Source of the DNA: Sphingomonas jatrophae
Lineage (GTDB): Bacteria > Pseudomonadota > Alphaproteobacteria > Sphingomonadales > Sphingomonadaceae
NCBI RefSeq assembly: GCF_900113315.1
Contig: NZ_FOZG01000001.1
Location: 1,364,001-1,428,000, forward strand
Length of the DNA: 64,000 nucleotides
Direction: 5' to 3'
Shown here: positions 26,469-35,153 of the stretch, in pieces
Layout: each line of letters begins with the position of its first letter
Position numbering within the stretch: position 1 is the stretch's first letter
Program-made: the position numbers and the translations under genes
Notes under the pieces: model-generated
What the model saw: only the letters and a program-made list of their open reading frames with translations
Databases searched by the model: none
What the model was told of the DNA's origin: nothing

Positions 26469-28477
26469 CAGGGCAGCTTCCGCCAGTCCAGCCGGAACTC
26501 TCCACCCCCGAGCTTCTGGACGTATCCGCCCTGCGGCGTCGCGAACGCATAGCTGCCGTCCGCCAGCGCCACGGGTGTCAGCGCCTTCAGCTGCCCGGGC
26601 GTCATCCGCACGAAGCCCGCCCCGTTCGACCAGGCCGGCGCGATCCCGCCAGCCGCCGCGACGATCGCCTCGCCGCTCGCACGCGCCATCTTCCGCTCGA
26701 ACTCGGCCTGGCTCATCATCGACGGCAGCACGACGTGAGCGCCGTTCCACACGCCCATGCCGCCGCGCCGCTCGCCATTGACTACGACGCCGCCCAACGC
26801 AGCGTTCAGGGCAGTGCGGTAGCTGGTAGGATCACCGACGACGCGCGCGTTCCGCGCCATGCGGGCCTTGTAGATGTTCCTCGCTGCAGCCTGCAGGCCG
26901 CCGATGTAGTTACCGCCAAGCCGGCGAAGCGCGCCCGACAGAAACCCGCTAGCAACTGCTGCCGTGTTCAGATCAACGAGCTTGTCGGGATCATCAGGTG
27001 ACGGCGTTTTGAATAGCTGGCCGTCCGGCACGTCCACGCCGAGCAGCGCATCTCGCGCGGTAGCGGGATCGCCCGACGTGGCAAGCCGCGAGGCGAGCTC
27101 AAAGGTGCGATCTCCACCCGCGACCTGCCGCACTACGGCGGGCACGTCCCCGCCCCATTGGCGAACTGCCTGCAGCGCTTCGTAACGCTGCGCCGGCGTG
27201 CCCGTGCGGATCTGCTCCGCCAGCGGTGCGGCCTCGGCTGGCGTCAGCCGCGGCACGAACGCCTCGCCCGTCGCTCCCTCGATTGCGCGCGCCCAGCTCG
27301 TCCGCGCCTGCGGCCCCGCCTCCAGCGACGGCGGCGGCGCGCCCGCCCCCGCCGCCCACTTGCCCGGATCCGCGTTGAACTCGCCCGTCCGCTTGGGTGC
27401 GATCGCCTCGATCTGCTTGAGCCGGACGTCATCGGCGGGCGAGCGCCGATCGCCCAGGCCGCGCAGCCGCGCCGTCTCCCGCTCGAAATCCGCCGGCGTC
27501 CACGCCTGCGTTTCGCGATTGACCCCCGCGCGTTGCCGCTCGACCGCCAGCTGGTAGGCACCGCTCGCATCGCCGAGCGCCGTGGCAAGGCCAGCACCGG
27601 CGACGAGTTCGCCATCCGGCACTTCCTCGCCCGCGTCGAGCCGCGCCTTCAGCAACGCCAGCGTCTCGCGCGCCTGCCCCTTGGCGACGGCATCGCGCGC
27701 CTGTGTCGCCGCCTCTGCACGTCGCACCTCGACCTGCGCGCCGTTCCGTGCCTGCTCGATCTGCTCCGGAGACAGGATGTCGCCGAAAACCCCACTGTCG
27801 AGCATTGCGACGGCACCCGCGGGGTTGGTGTCGTTCAGCCCGTTGAGGTAGCCGATCGTCACCGTCTGATCGTGGTAGCGGACCAGCTTCTCGCGGACGT
27901 CGGCCGGAACGCCCGTCATCGCCTCGATCGCCTGCCGCCCGAGGCTCAGTTCCTCGCCGTAGCTTTTCGGATCATGCGCCAGCCGCGCGCGGTTCGCACC
28001 GAAGTCGGATGCCCGCTGCTGATCCTCCGCAACCTTCTTGATCCGGGTGCCGCTTTCCCACTGATACTCGGCCGCGTCGAACCGCGAGCCGAACTCGGCC
28101 AGCTGCTCGGTCGCCGAGTTGCGCACGCGATCTTCGGTGATGCCGTCGAGCAGCTTGGCCCGCCGATCCTCCCACCATTTCGCCATTGCCTGCGCATGGC
28201 CGGCGCCACCCGGCGCGGCGTTCGCGCGCGCATCGATCGACGCTCGGTCCGCCTCGGCCCGCGCCGCCGCGAAGCGCGCGCCAAAGTCCGCCGCCTCCGC
28301 GTCGGCCCGCTGTTGCCGCTCGACGCGGAACGCGCGGACCTCCGCCTCGTGCAGCGTGCCGCCGAGCTCGGCCACGGCCTGACCGATCCCGGCGCCGAAC
28401 GCGTCCGCTCCAGCGCTCGGCAGACCGGCCGTCCCGCCCGGTGCCACCTGCCGCTCATAGCCCCGCTCGACGGCCAT
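26468..28477 (-). CDS. Internal virion protein (gp15-like position)
   Basis: 669 residues, Ala-rich and strongly helical, without signal peptide or recognisable enzyme motif. Between the gp14-like and SLT-bearing genes, it occupies the gp15 place of the T7 ejection-protein block. The C-terminal 150 residues (RLGGNYIGGLQAAARNIYKARMARN onward) are more globular. Coupled by overlap to both neighbours. Confidence 0.68.
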   Translation of the reverse strand: MAVERGYERQVAPGGTAGLPSAGADAFGAGIGQAVAELGGTLHEAEVRAFRVERQQRADAEAADFGARFAAARAEADRASIDARANAAPGGAGHAQAMAKWWEDRRAKLLDGITEDRVRNSATEQLAEFGSRFDAAEYQWESGTRIKKVAEDQQRASDFGANRARLAHDPKSYGEELSLGRQAIEAMTGVPADVREKLVRYHDQTVTIGYLNGLNDTNPAGAVAMLDSGVFGDILSPEQIEQARNGAQVEVRRAEAATQARDAVAKGQARETLALLKARLDAGEEVPDGELVAGAGLATALGDASGAYQLAVERQRAGVNRETQAWTPADFERETARLRGLGDRRSPADDVRLKQIEAIAPKRTGEFNADPGKWAAGAGAPPPSLEAGPQARTSWARAIEGATGEAFVPRLTPAEAAPLAEQIRTGTPAQRYEALQAVRQWGGDVPAVVRQVAGGDRTFELASRLATSGDPATARDALLGVDVPDGQLFKTPSPDDPDKLVDLNTAAVASGFLSGALRRLGGNYIGGLQAAARNIYKARMARNARVVGDPTSYRTALNAALGGVVVNGERRGGMGVWNGAHVVLPSMMSQAEFERKMARASGEAIVAAAGGIAPAWSNGAGFVRMTPGQLKALTPVALADGSYAFATPQGGYVQKLGGGEFRLDWRKLP

Positions 28478-28959
28478 CAGCGCGGCCCCGGCGCAGCTGC
28501 AGCGGGCGAGCCGCCATAGGATCGCGCCGCGCTGCTGCCTGCCCGCGCCGCCGCCCAGTCCGACTGGCTACCAGCAACCGACGAGGCCGCGCCGAGCAGC
28601 CCGGCGACCAGCGCATTTTCCCCGCTCGCCTTAGCGATCTTCCCCTGCGTGCGCGCTGCTCGCGCCTTCGCCGCCGCCTGCCGCCGCAACGTCATCGCAT
28701 CGAGCACCGCATTAACCTGGCTCTGCGTCAGCGCCTCCAGCGCAGATCCGGTGCCCGGCTGGAAGCCGCTGCCCGCCTGCGCCGCAACCTGCTCGCCGAT
28801 CGCCAGCCGCGCCGCCTCGCGGACCCGCGCTTCCTCGACGACGCCGTCGCGCTCGGCCTCGATCGCCTCCGTCTTCGCGACCTGGTTGTTGTAGCGGCCC
28901 GCCTCGTAGCTCGCGACGCCGCCGACGATCTTGCCCGCCGCCTGGACGAACTCGGCCAT
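28477..28959 (-). CDS. Internal virion protein (gp14-like)
   Basis: 160 residues starting MAEFVQAAGKIVGGVASYEAGRYNNQVAKTEA. It is helical, with alternating small and charged residues, and FQPGTGSALEALTQSQVNAVLDAMTLRRQAAA near the middle. That pattern is familiar from small ejection proteins of podoviruses. Located exactly where gp14 stands in T7. Confidence 0.7.
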   Translation of the reverse strand: MAEFVQAAGKIVGGVASYEAGRYNNQVAKTEAIEAERDGVVEEARVREAARLAIGEQVAAQAGSGFQPGTGSALEALTQSQVNAVLDAMTLRRQAAAKARAARTQGKIAKASGENALVAGLLGAASSVAGSQSDWAAARAGSSAARSYGGSPAAAAPGPR

Positions 28960-29399
28960 TAGCGGATCCTCTCGAACAGGATGTGATCTTCGGACGCCGC
29001 GCCGAACTTTCGCAGCACGTGCGCCGCGGTCAGGCCGACCAGCCGCGCCCAAATGACCTCTGCGTCCACGTCGGCGCGCACGATCGCCTCGATCCGGGCA
29101 AGCGGGCTACGCATCACCAGCCGCCGCGCCGCGCGCGTGACTGCGAGATGCGCGCCGCCCAGCCCTTCGGCGAGAAGGGCCCATGCGACGCCCTGCGCGC
29201 CCGGAAACGTCTCGCGGATGCCGAAGCAGGCGACGATCCGCGCACCGACGAAAGCGGTCAGCGCCGCCCCTTCGTCGACGAGCTCTGCGGCCTCGGCCAG
29301 CGTCATGTCGCGGCTCAGGCCCATCTGCACCCGCTGCGACGCCTGCCGGCGGATCTCGACCGCATCTTCCGGGCGCATCGGGCGGATCTCGACCGTCAC
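28959..29399 (-). CDS. GNAT-fold internal virion protein (gp13-like)
   Basis: 146 residues from GTG at 29399, overlapping the upstream stop (GTGA). IRPMRPEDAVEIRRQ at the start and VGARIVACFGIRETFPGAQGVAWALLAEGLG in the middle are the pattern of GNAT-like proteins placed after gp12 in T7-type tails. It lacks the clear R-x-x-G-x-G loop of active enzymes, so it is probably structural. Confidence 0.65.
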   Translation of the reverse strand: MTVEIRPMRPEDAVEIRRQASQRVQMGLSRDMTLAEAAELVDEGAALTAFVGARIVACFGIRETFPGAQGVAWALLAEGLGGAHLAVTRAARRLVMRSPLARIEAIVRADVDAEVIWARLVGLTAAHVLRKFGAASEDHILFERIR

Positions 29400-31630
29400 G
29401 ATCCCACCGCCACTTTCGGCATCGCCGCGACGATCACTGCCGGCAGCGGATCCGAGCTGACGAACGTCGCCTGACCGTGGCGATCCCATCCGCCCGAGAC
29501 CGACCGCTCGCTGTCCGCCGATAGCGGCGGCACCGGCTCGTCCATCCGATCGCTTCCGGTGCGATCGATCAGCTCGTCCAGCTTGCCGCCCTTCGCGCCG
29601 ACGCGGATGCCAACCGTGTCGAGCAGGCGCAGCACGATGCCGACGAGCCGTTGCCGCTTGCCCTGGCTCGTCTCGCCGTTCGTGCGGAGCTCGGGGCGGA
29701 GCGTCGTCAGTGTCGCGTCGTAGCGAAGCCCGATCGTGATCCTGAACGGCCGCTCGTCCGGCACCGCATTCTCGGGCAGGTCGATGCTCCCGTCCGGATT
29801 GACGGTAATGTTCTGCACGACGCCGCCCGCCGCCAGCACGGCGACCGGCTTGCCCGCCAGATGCGCCAGCCCGGCAAAGTGTGTCTGGCCCGACGCTGCA
29901 ATCCCCGACACGCCGGCATCCACGAAGAAGGCATTCTCCAGCGGATCGCCCTCGTCTCGCCATGGCGCCATCTTCTCGACACTGCGCACGCCCTCACGCT
30001 CGATCAGGCACCACAGCTCATCGGTCAGCCCATCGGCGCCGACGATCGTCACGGCGCTGAGGATCCGGCCGCCGCCGCCGGGCACGATCCGCGCGAAGCC
30101 CTTGATCTCCTGCTCGGGGGCGTGCGGATGCACCGCGATCTGCCCGTCGGCGCGCACCGCCAGCAGCAGCTCCTCCGGCTCGGCCTGGAAGGCGAACTGG
30201 CGAATGCCGCTCCGGGTGACGTGGCGGCACCATACGGTCATGTTCGCCGCAACGTAGCGATCGTTCGCGAACGCATATTGCGCCTCGCGCAGCTTGCGTC
30301 CGCCACGCTGCACGAAGATCGTCGAGGTGCCGATCTGCGCCGGCCATACCCGCTCGCTGCCGTAGAAGCTCTGCGGATCTGCCGCGATATTGTCCCCCGA
30401 CACGGCCGCGCCGCTGTTGATCGCACCGACCGCCAGCTCCTTCGAGGCAGTGCCGACGATCAGCTTGCGATCGCCCGCCACCCACAGCACCGGATCCTCG
30501 GTCGCCAATGTGCGGCGGAAGCCGAGATCCGCGGCGATCAGCCCCGCGCTCGTCGTGGTCGCGAAGTTGACCCGGCCGCCGCCATAATCCCCCGCAACCG
30601 ACCCGACGACGTCGAAGCCCTTGAAGAACAGCAGCCGGCCGAACGCCACCTTCACCACGCTCGGCCAGCCGGCTGCGGCGGAGAAGATGCTCTTGGCCCA
30701 GCGATGCGTCGCCACCGTCTTGACGCTGTCTGCCAGTCGCCGCGTCACCTCGACCGTGGCCGACATGCCGTCGGAAGCGACGGCGGTGATCCGGCCTTGG
30801 CCGAAGCGATCGTGCAGGTAGCGCCAGCGGACGCCGAACGGACCCTTCTCGTTGATGTCCTCGCCCTGGTTCGACCCGTCCCACTCACTGCCGGACGTGT
30901 GGATCGGCTGGATCGTGCCGGTCCGCCCGGGTGTCTCGGCCACATAGACCTTGCCCTCCGACCGCCGCCGCTGCCCGACCGTCACGCCGTCCATCCCGGC
31001 ATCCCATGCCGTGACGTCGGAGAAGTCTCGCGCCTCGATCCGGATCGACGCGCCGACGTCTCCGGCGGCGAAGATCGGCTTCGTTGCCGTCACGGTCACG
31101 GTGCCGGTCGTGTCGCTCACGGCGACGGTCGCCGCCTCGTCGCCATTCGGATCGGCGAACGGTCCGTTCAGCAGCTCCAGCACCTCGTAGGTGAAGCTCG
31201 TCGCGCCCGTCCGCACGATCGCCGCCGGTGGGTGATCCGGGTGCGCCAGATAGAGCCGGTCGAAGCTCTGCTGCATCGAGATGAACGGCGCTTCGGCCGC
31301 GCTGTAGGGCACCGCCAGCTCAAGCGGCACATTCGGCGACGTCTCGATCCGCTCGCCGTTCGTGAAGAACCGGACGATCCCGTCGCTAAACTCCAGCAGA
31401 TACTGCTGCGTCAGGTTGAACCGGAAGGCCGCGAGCCATCCCGCTGTCACGCGTGACGGGCGGATATATTCGAAGCCCGGCCGCTTCACCGCGGCGCCTT
31501 CCACCGTGGGCACGAAATTCTCGCACGTCTCCACGCCGACCGGGTAGATCGCCGTGTCGACGCGGCCGCCCATGCGCGGGCTCAGCTCGCCCCCGTTGAA
31601 GCTCGTCGCGATCGGCCGCGCCAGCGTCAC
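29396..31630 (-). CDS. Tail nozzle protein (gp12-like tail tubular protein B)
   Basis: 744 residues. The N-terminus PIATSFNGGELSPRMGGRVDTAIYPVGVETCENFVPTVEG is the classic signature of gp12/stabilisation-type tail proteins across podoviruses. Beta-rich throughout. Forms the distal tail tube with the gp11-like protein encoded 4 bp-overlapped upstream. Confidence 0.85.
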   Translation of the reverse strand: MTLARPIATSFNGGELSPRMGGRVDTAIYPVGVETCENFVPTVEGAAVKRPGFEYIRPSRVTAGWLAAFRFNLTQQYLLEFSDGIVRFFTNGERIETSPNVPLELAVPYSAAEAPFISMQQSFDRLYLAHPDHPPAAIVRTGATSFTYEVLELLNGPFADPNGDEAATVAVSDTTGTVTVTATKPIFAAGDVGASIRIEARDFSDVTAWDAGMDGVTVGQRRRSEGKVYVAETPGRTGTIQPIHTSGSEWDGSNQGEDINEKGPFGVRWRYLHDRFGQGRITAVASDGMSATVEVTRRLADSVKTVATHRWAKSIFSAAAGWPSVVKVAFGRLLFFKGFDVVGSVAGDYGGGRVNFATTTSAGLIAADLGFRRTLATEDPVLWVAGDRKLIVGTASKELAVGAINSGAAVSGDNIAADPQSFYGSERVWPAQIGTSTIFVQRGGRKLREAQYAFANDRYVAANMTVWCRHVTRSGIRQFAFQAEPEELLLAVRADGQIAVHPHAPEQEIKGFARIVPGGGGRILSAVTIVGADGLTDELWCLIEREGVRSVEKMAPWRDEGDPLENAFFVDAGVSGIAASGQTHFAGLAHLAGKPVAVLAAGGVVQNITVNPDGSIDLPENAVPDERPFRITIGLRYDATLTTLRPELRTNGETSQGKRQRLVGIVLRLLDTVGIRVGAKGGKLDELIDRTGSDRMDEPVPPLSADSERSVSGGWDRHGQATFVSSDPLPAVIVAAMPKVAVGS

Positions 31631-32244
31631 GTCACCGGATCCCCGTTGGGCGAGAAGCGCGTCGGCTCACCGCTCCAGCCACGCGCCAGCTCCCATCCGG
31701 TCGGCTCGGGTCGCAGCGGCGGGTTCTCGCGCGCGTCCGCGCGGATCGCACGGCCCAGCGCCTGCTGATAATCAGCCCAGCAGTCGTTCCTGATGCCGCG
31801 GTCGCCCGTAATCCGCATCGCGATCTGGAAGGCGAGCCGGCAGGCGAACACCTCTACGAAGGCATCGTCCCACAGCGCCGTTTCTCGCACGTCGGTAAGG
31901 AAGCGGATGTGGAGGGGCGCCGCCATGTGCGTCAGGATGTCGCGCCCTTCCAGCTGCCAGTCCGATCGTCGGCGGCAGTTCAGCACTTCCACCAGGCGCA
32001 GCGACGTTGCCGGCAACGGATAGGCGAAGGACCACGGGTGCGGCGGCGCGCCGGCGCGTGCCGCCAGGCCCTGACGTTGCACGGCGAAGTTCCACGTGTG
32101 ATCGCGGATCGCGGCGCGCCGGACGGTGTCCCACACGGCTTTCACCGATCGGCCGACATGCGTGTCGTCGTCGGGCGAGCGCAGCTGATCGTCCGCGCCC
32201 AGCTTGGACGCAGCCAGATTGGCGATTTCGACGTAGCTGCTCAC
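31627..32244 (-). CDS. Head-tail adaptor (gp11-like tail tubular protein A)
   Basis: 205 residues. EIANLAASKLGADDQLRSPDDDTHVGRSVKAVWDTVRRAAIRDHTWNFA is the tail tubular protein A pattern. Binds between portal and nozzle. Length matches T7 gp11 (about 196). Confidence 0.85.
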   Translation of the reverse strand: MSSYVEIANLAASKLGADDQLRSPDDDTHVGRSVKAVWDTVRRAAIRDHTWNFAVQRQGLAARAGAPPHPWSFAYPLPATSLRLVEVLNCRRRSDWQLEGRDILTHMAAPLHIRFLTDVRETALWDDAFVEVFACRLAFQIAMRITGDRGIRNDCWADYQQALGRAIRADARENPPLRPEPTGWELARGWSGEPTRFSPNGDPVT

Positions 32245-32254
32245 CCGCGGCCGC

Positions 32255-32452
32255 TCAGATCATCGGCCATTTCGAGGCGATGATCTTCTGCTGGATCGCC
32301 TCCAGCATCGTCAGCACGTCGCCGCGTGTCGCCTTGGTGAAGTCTATGTTCAGCTCCATCGCGTCCGAGCCGGCGATCGTCGTGCCGGCGCTGACCGCGA
32401 CATCCTTCAGGTTGGGCTTGCCCCGAACCGTCGTGAGTTTGACCGTCGCCAT
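32255..32452 (-). CDS. Small phage protein (65 aa), unknown
   Basis: 65 residues, MATVKLTTVRGKPNLKDVAV to KIIASKWPMI. Compact alpha/beta look, no membrane span. Lies between capsid and tail genes on the same strand. Function unknown; possibly virion-associated. Confidence 0.65.
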   Translation of the reverse strand: MATVKLTTVRGKPNLKDVAVSAGTTIAGSDAMELNIDFTKATRGDVLTMLEAIQQKIIASKWPMI

Positions 32453-32478
32453 TGCCTGTCTCCGGAGAGGAAGGGGAT

Positions 32479-32512
32479 GCCGGGGCGGCGGAGATCGGCT
32501 CGCCGCCCCGGC
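32479..32512 (-). terminator. Hairpin after the head-decoration-like gene (possible partial terminator)
   Basis: Perfect 12-bp GC arms at 32479-32490 and 32501-32512 with a 10-base loop. Read leftward it is followed by a pyrimidine tract (atccccttcctctc). Downstream tail genes have no other visible promoter, so it may attenuate or stabilise mRNA rather than stop it. Confidence 0.5.
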
Positions 32513-32585
32513 GCCCGGCCGGAGCGCCCCTCAGCGCATCGGCCGGACTGGTCGCCGCCGCGGTCAGACGCGGCGGATCGGTGGA

Positions 32586-33029
32586 TCAGGTCGAGATCGT
32601 ATATTCGAGGTCGAAACCGGCGATGGAGCCGGCATTCAGCGTCGCCGTGCCGAACGTCACCCAGATGTCCTCGTCCGCCGTCAGCGGCGGCTGGAAGAAG
32701 GTCGCCGCGTTCGGGCCGAGCGCCGTCGGCGTATCCGAGGCCGTCAGCGTCTTCGTGTTGACATACTTGGTCGGGTTTGCGGTCGTGCCGATCGAGACGG
32801 TGGTGGTGCCGAATGACGTATTGGTGATGCCCGTGAAGCCGCGCACCGACGCGCCCTGCGGGATCTTGCCGATGTAGAGACGATCGCCCGCGGCGAACGC
32901 CTGCGCTGTCGGCTTCTGTGCCCGCGTGCGGCGCTTTTTGGCGCCGACGAGGCGGCCGTCCAGCTTCTTGGGCGGGTTCTGCGTGCCGTCGGGCCCACCG
33001 ACAAACTCGTTTGCGTAGAAATCAGCCAT
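32586..33029 (-). CDS. Candidate head decoration / minor capsid protein
   Basis: 147 residues. A basic N-terminal segment (DGRLVGAKKRRTRAQKPTAQ) precedes a beta-sandwich-like body rich in Thr/Ser/Gly (TGITNTSFGTTTVSIGTTANP). It follows the capsid gene directly. Shape and position suggest a decoration or head-fibre protein; no family is assigned with certainty. Confidence 0.62.
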   Translation of the reverse strand: MADFYANEFVGGPDGTQNPPKKLDGRLVGAKKRRTRAQKPTAQAFAAGDRLYIGKIPQGASVRGFTGITNTSFGTTTVSIGTTANPTKYVNTKTLTASDTPTALGPNAATFFQPPLTADEDIWVTFGTATLNAGSIAGFDLEYTIST

Positions 33030-33054
33030 GTGTCGTCTCCCGCGCGAGGGAGCA

Positions 33055-33075
33055 GGGCGGCGCGATCGGCCGCCC
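33055..33075 (-). terminator. Hairpin between capsid and decoration genes
   Basis: Arms gggcggc (33055-33061) and gccgccc (33069-33075) around 7 bases, just downstream of the capsid stop in the leftward direction. No U-tract, so RNA stabilisation or partial attenuation is more likely than full termination. Confidence 0.4.
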
Positions 33076-33083
33076 CGCCGCCC

Positions 33084-34019
33084 TTACGCCGCTTCGCTGT
33101 TGAGGATGATGCCGACCTTGCCGGCCTGCGTGCGCGTGGCGGCGCCGGTCATGCCGGCGAAGACGGACTTGGTGTCCACCTTGCTCGGCTGATCCTTGAT
33201 CGCCGTGCGCAGCCGCCGCCAATAGTTGAGCCGCACGCCCGACTTGACCCAGAAGGGGTTCTTGGTGTAGCCGTTCGCGTCGACCGTCAGCCCCTGCTGG
33301 AAGGTCAACAGCATCGGGTTGCGCAGCTCCATGTGGATGAAATTCCACCCGAGCAGCCGCTTGATCTTGCCGTTGACGAACTCGCCGCCGAACGCGCCCT
33401 TGAAGTCGGACGACGTCGCCGGCACCTCGCTCAGCAGATCGTCATTCTGCTCGGCGTCGATTACCATGAACTTTTCTTCGTTCACGTCGACGAAGCCCTG
33501 CGTCAGCAGCTTGTCGGCCGCGCGCAGCTTGGCGACATTGAACCGCTGCGGCACGCCGCCGGCGCCGCCCACCGTCACCGGTACGATCTGCCCGGCCGGG
33601 AACGGCGTGACGATCGTCGCGTCCTTGCCGCTGATGATCGGGCGGTAGATGCCTTCGAGGATGCGGTGATCGCGCGCACGATTGATCGTGCCGACCGCGG
33701 CCATCGTATATTCGCCTTCGAGGCTGATCTTGGTAGCCATCTCGTCGGCGCCATCGACATATTCGAGGAAGTAGAGCTCGTTCGGCTTGTTCAGCCAGAC
33801 GCCGTCATGCGGGACGTTCGTCTGCTTGAGGTCGCCGTGCCGCTCGTCCGCCTCCTGGGGCAGCGTGTTGCCGACCAGATCCTTGACCTTGATCCGCTCG
33901 GTGCCGCTGTCATCCGTAACCTGGACGGCCCATTCGAGCTGGGACTGCTGCTGCTGCAGCACCATCTCGACGTTGTTGTTGTACTGAACCTGTGCGGTAG
34001 TGTTGACGTTGTCGGACAT
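33084..34019 (-). CDS. Major capsid protein
   Basis: 311 residues from MSDNVNTTAQVQYNNNVEM. Features include HDGVWLNKPNELYFLEYVDGADEMATKISLEGEYTMAAVGTINRARDHRILEG and KRLLGWNFIHMELRNPMLL, consistent with a HK97-fold capsid of podoviruses. Position between scaffold and gp11/gp12-like genes supports this. The frame starts 4 codons earlier at 34031; MSDN is preferred. It is separated from the scaffold gene by the foreign two-gene cargo. Confidence 0.82.
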   Translation of the reverse strand: MSDNVNTTAQVQYNNNVEMVLQQQQSQLEWAVQVTDDSGTERIKVKDLVGNTLPQEADERHGDLKQTNVPHDGVWLNKPNELYFLEYVDGADEMATKISLEGEYTMAAVGTINRARDHRILEGIYRPIISGKDATIVTPFPAGQIVPVTVGGAGGVPQRFNVAKLRAADKLLTQGFVDVNEEKFMVIDAEQNDDLLSEVPATSSDFKGAFGGEFVNGKIKRLLGWNFIHMELRNPMLLTFQQGLTVDANGYTKNPFWVKSGVRLNYWRRLRTAIKDQPSKVDTKSVFAGMTGAATRTQAGKVGIILNSEAA

Positions 34020-34233
34020 GACTGTCCCCATCGAAAAAGGTGGCTGACCGATTTCGAAGGGCTAGGGGGCGAAATCGCCCGGCCGCTCTATCGTTTAACG
34101 CCCGCGATCGGCGGCGCATTCCAGCGCGGGGACCGGGGCGTATCGAGGCTAGGCCGGCACTAAGCGGCTGTGAAATCCCACTTCGCGACTCGCTCGTCAA
34201 TGGGCATGAGAAGGGTTGAGGGGGCCTAGCTGC
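34020..34233. promoter_or_regulatory. Gap between capsid gene and cargo gene; divergent control region
   Basis: 214 bases between two divergent starts. It must carry the promoter for the rightward cargo gene and probably a promoter or read-through path for leftward capsid transcription. No strong -10/-35 pair stands out. The capsid side has a purine-rich RBS-like run (gaaaaaggtgg reversed as part of the leader is not clear). Confidence 0.35.
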
Positions 34234-35139
34234 ATGAAAATCGAATACTCCGGTGCTGCCGCAATGGCGGCGCTTCTTATCTGCGGGATGGCCGCACCGC
34301 GGGGCAGCGTTCCCAAGGCGCAAGAACTGACGTCCGCTCAAGCATCGACAACCAAGCCCATGCTGACCCGCCCCGAAACAAGAGACGACAGGCTCGCGTT
34401 TGCGTGTCGACCGGGCGAGGACATCCGGTGGTCGGACCTGTGCGCCCAATGGAAGGCAGCAGATGCTGCAGATCGATCCGCTTACTGGACAATGGTGCAA
34501 GCGGTACTGTCGCTTCTCGGTATCGGCGGCCTCATCTACAACTTGCTCCTTACACGCGCGGCGGTGAAGTCCGCGGAGGAAGCAGGCACATATTCGATCG
34601 CTGCTGTCGAGGCGGGCAACCGTTCTGCAGAGGCAGCTGTGAGGAGTGTGGAACTTGCTGAGTTGAACTCGAAACGGGAACTTCGGCCATATCTTTCCGC
34701 GTCTGATCCGATCGTGTCGGCACATGGCCCGGACTTCACTGCCGTGGCATTAACCATTACCAATGATGGAAAGACCCCCGCCTTCATCCGGTCAGTGAAA
34801 CGAGCGGTGTTCCCGCACCGCTTTCCGGTTCTTCTGGCAGATGTAGATTTGTCCGTGCTGAAACCGTTCTTCAATTTCCAGACACTTCTTGTTCCAGGAG
34901 GCAAGCTTAGGATATCGACAAGCATAACCGGAGAGCCGGACTCTCTAGACGAAGCGCTTGCCGACACCATGAACACTTCTCTGTTCACCTTCTGCGAAGT
35001 AGAGTTCGCAGATGTGTTCGGCGATAAACATGTTCATCAATCATCTTTTAGAAGCGGCGGTGTCTGGTTCGGAACAGGAACAGACTTCGTAGCCTGTTCA
35101 TTCTTTAATCGTCAGGCTTCGCTGAAGAACCCTGCCTAA
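34234..35139 (+). CDS. Cargo (moron) membrane protein, unknown
   Basis: 301 residues; an ATG at 34216 in the same frame is an alternative. An N-terminal hydrophobic segment (AAAMAALLICGMAA) may be a signal. A membrane span lies near residues 92-108 (TMVQAVLSLLGIGGLIYNLLL), followed by a helical SAEEAGTYSIAAVEAGNRSAEAAVRSVELAELNSKRELRPYL and a beta-rich C-terminal domain. It is opposite in direction to all head genes around it and AT-richer. It converges on the TIR/deoxyribosyltransferase-like gene with 14 bp between stops. Likely a lysogenic-conversion or exclusion function, not proven. Confidence 0.7.
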   Translation: MKIEYSGAAAMAALLICGMAAPRGSVPKAQELTSAQASTTKPMLTRPETRDDRLAFACRPGEDIRWSDLCAQWKAADAADRSAYWTMVQAVLSLLGIGGLIYNLLLTRAAVKSAEEAGTYSIAAVEAGNRSAEAAVRSVELAELNSKRELRPYLSASDPIVSAHGPDFTAVALTITNDGKTPAFIRSVKRAVFPHRFPVLLADVDLSVLKPFFNFQTLLVPGGKLRISTSITGEPDSLDEALADTMNTSLFTFCEVEFADVFGDKHVHQSSFRSGGVWFGTGTDFVACSFFNRQASLKNPA

Positions 35140-35153
35140 TCGCTCGCCTAGTG

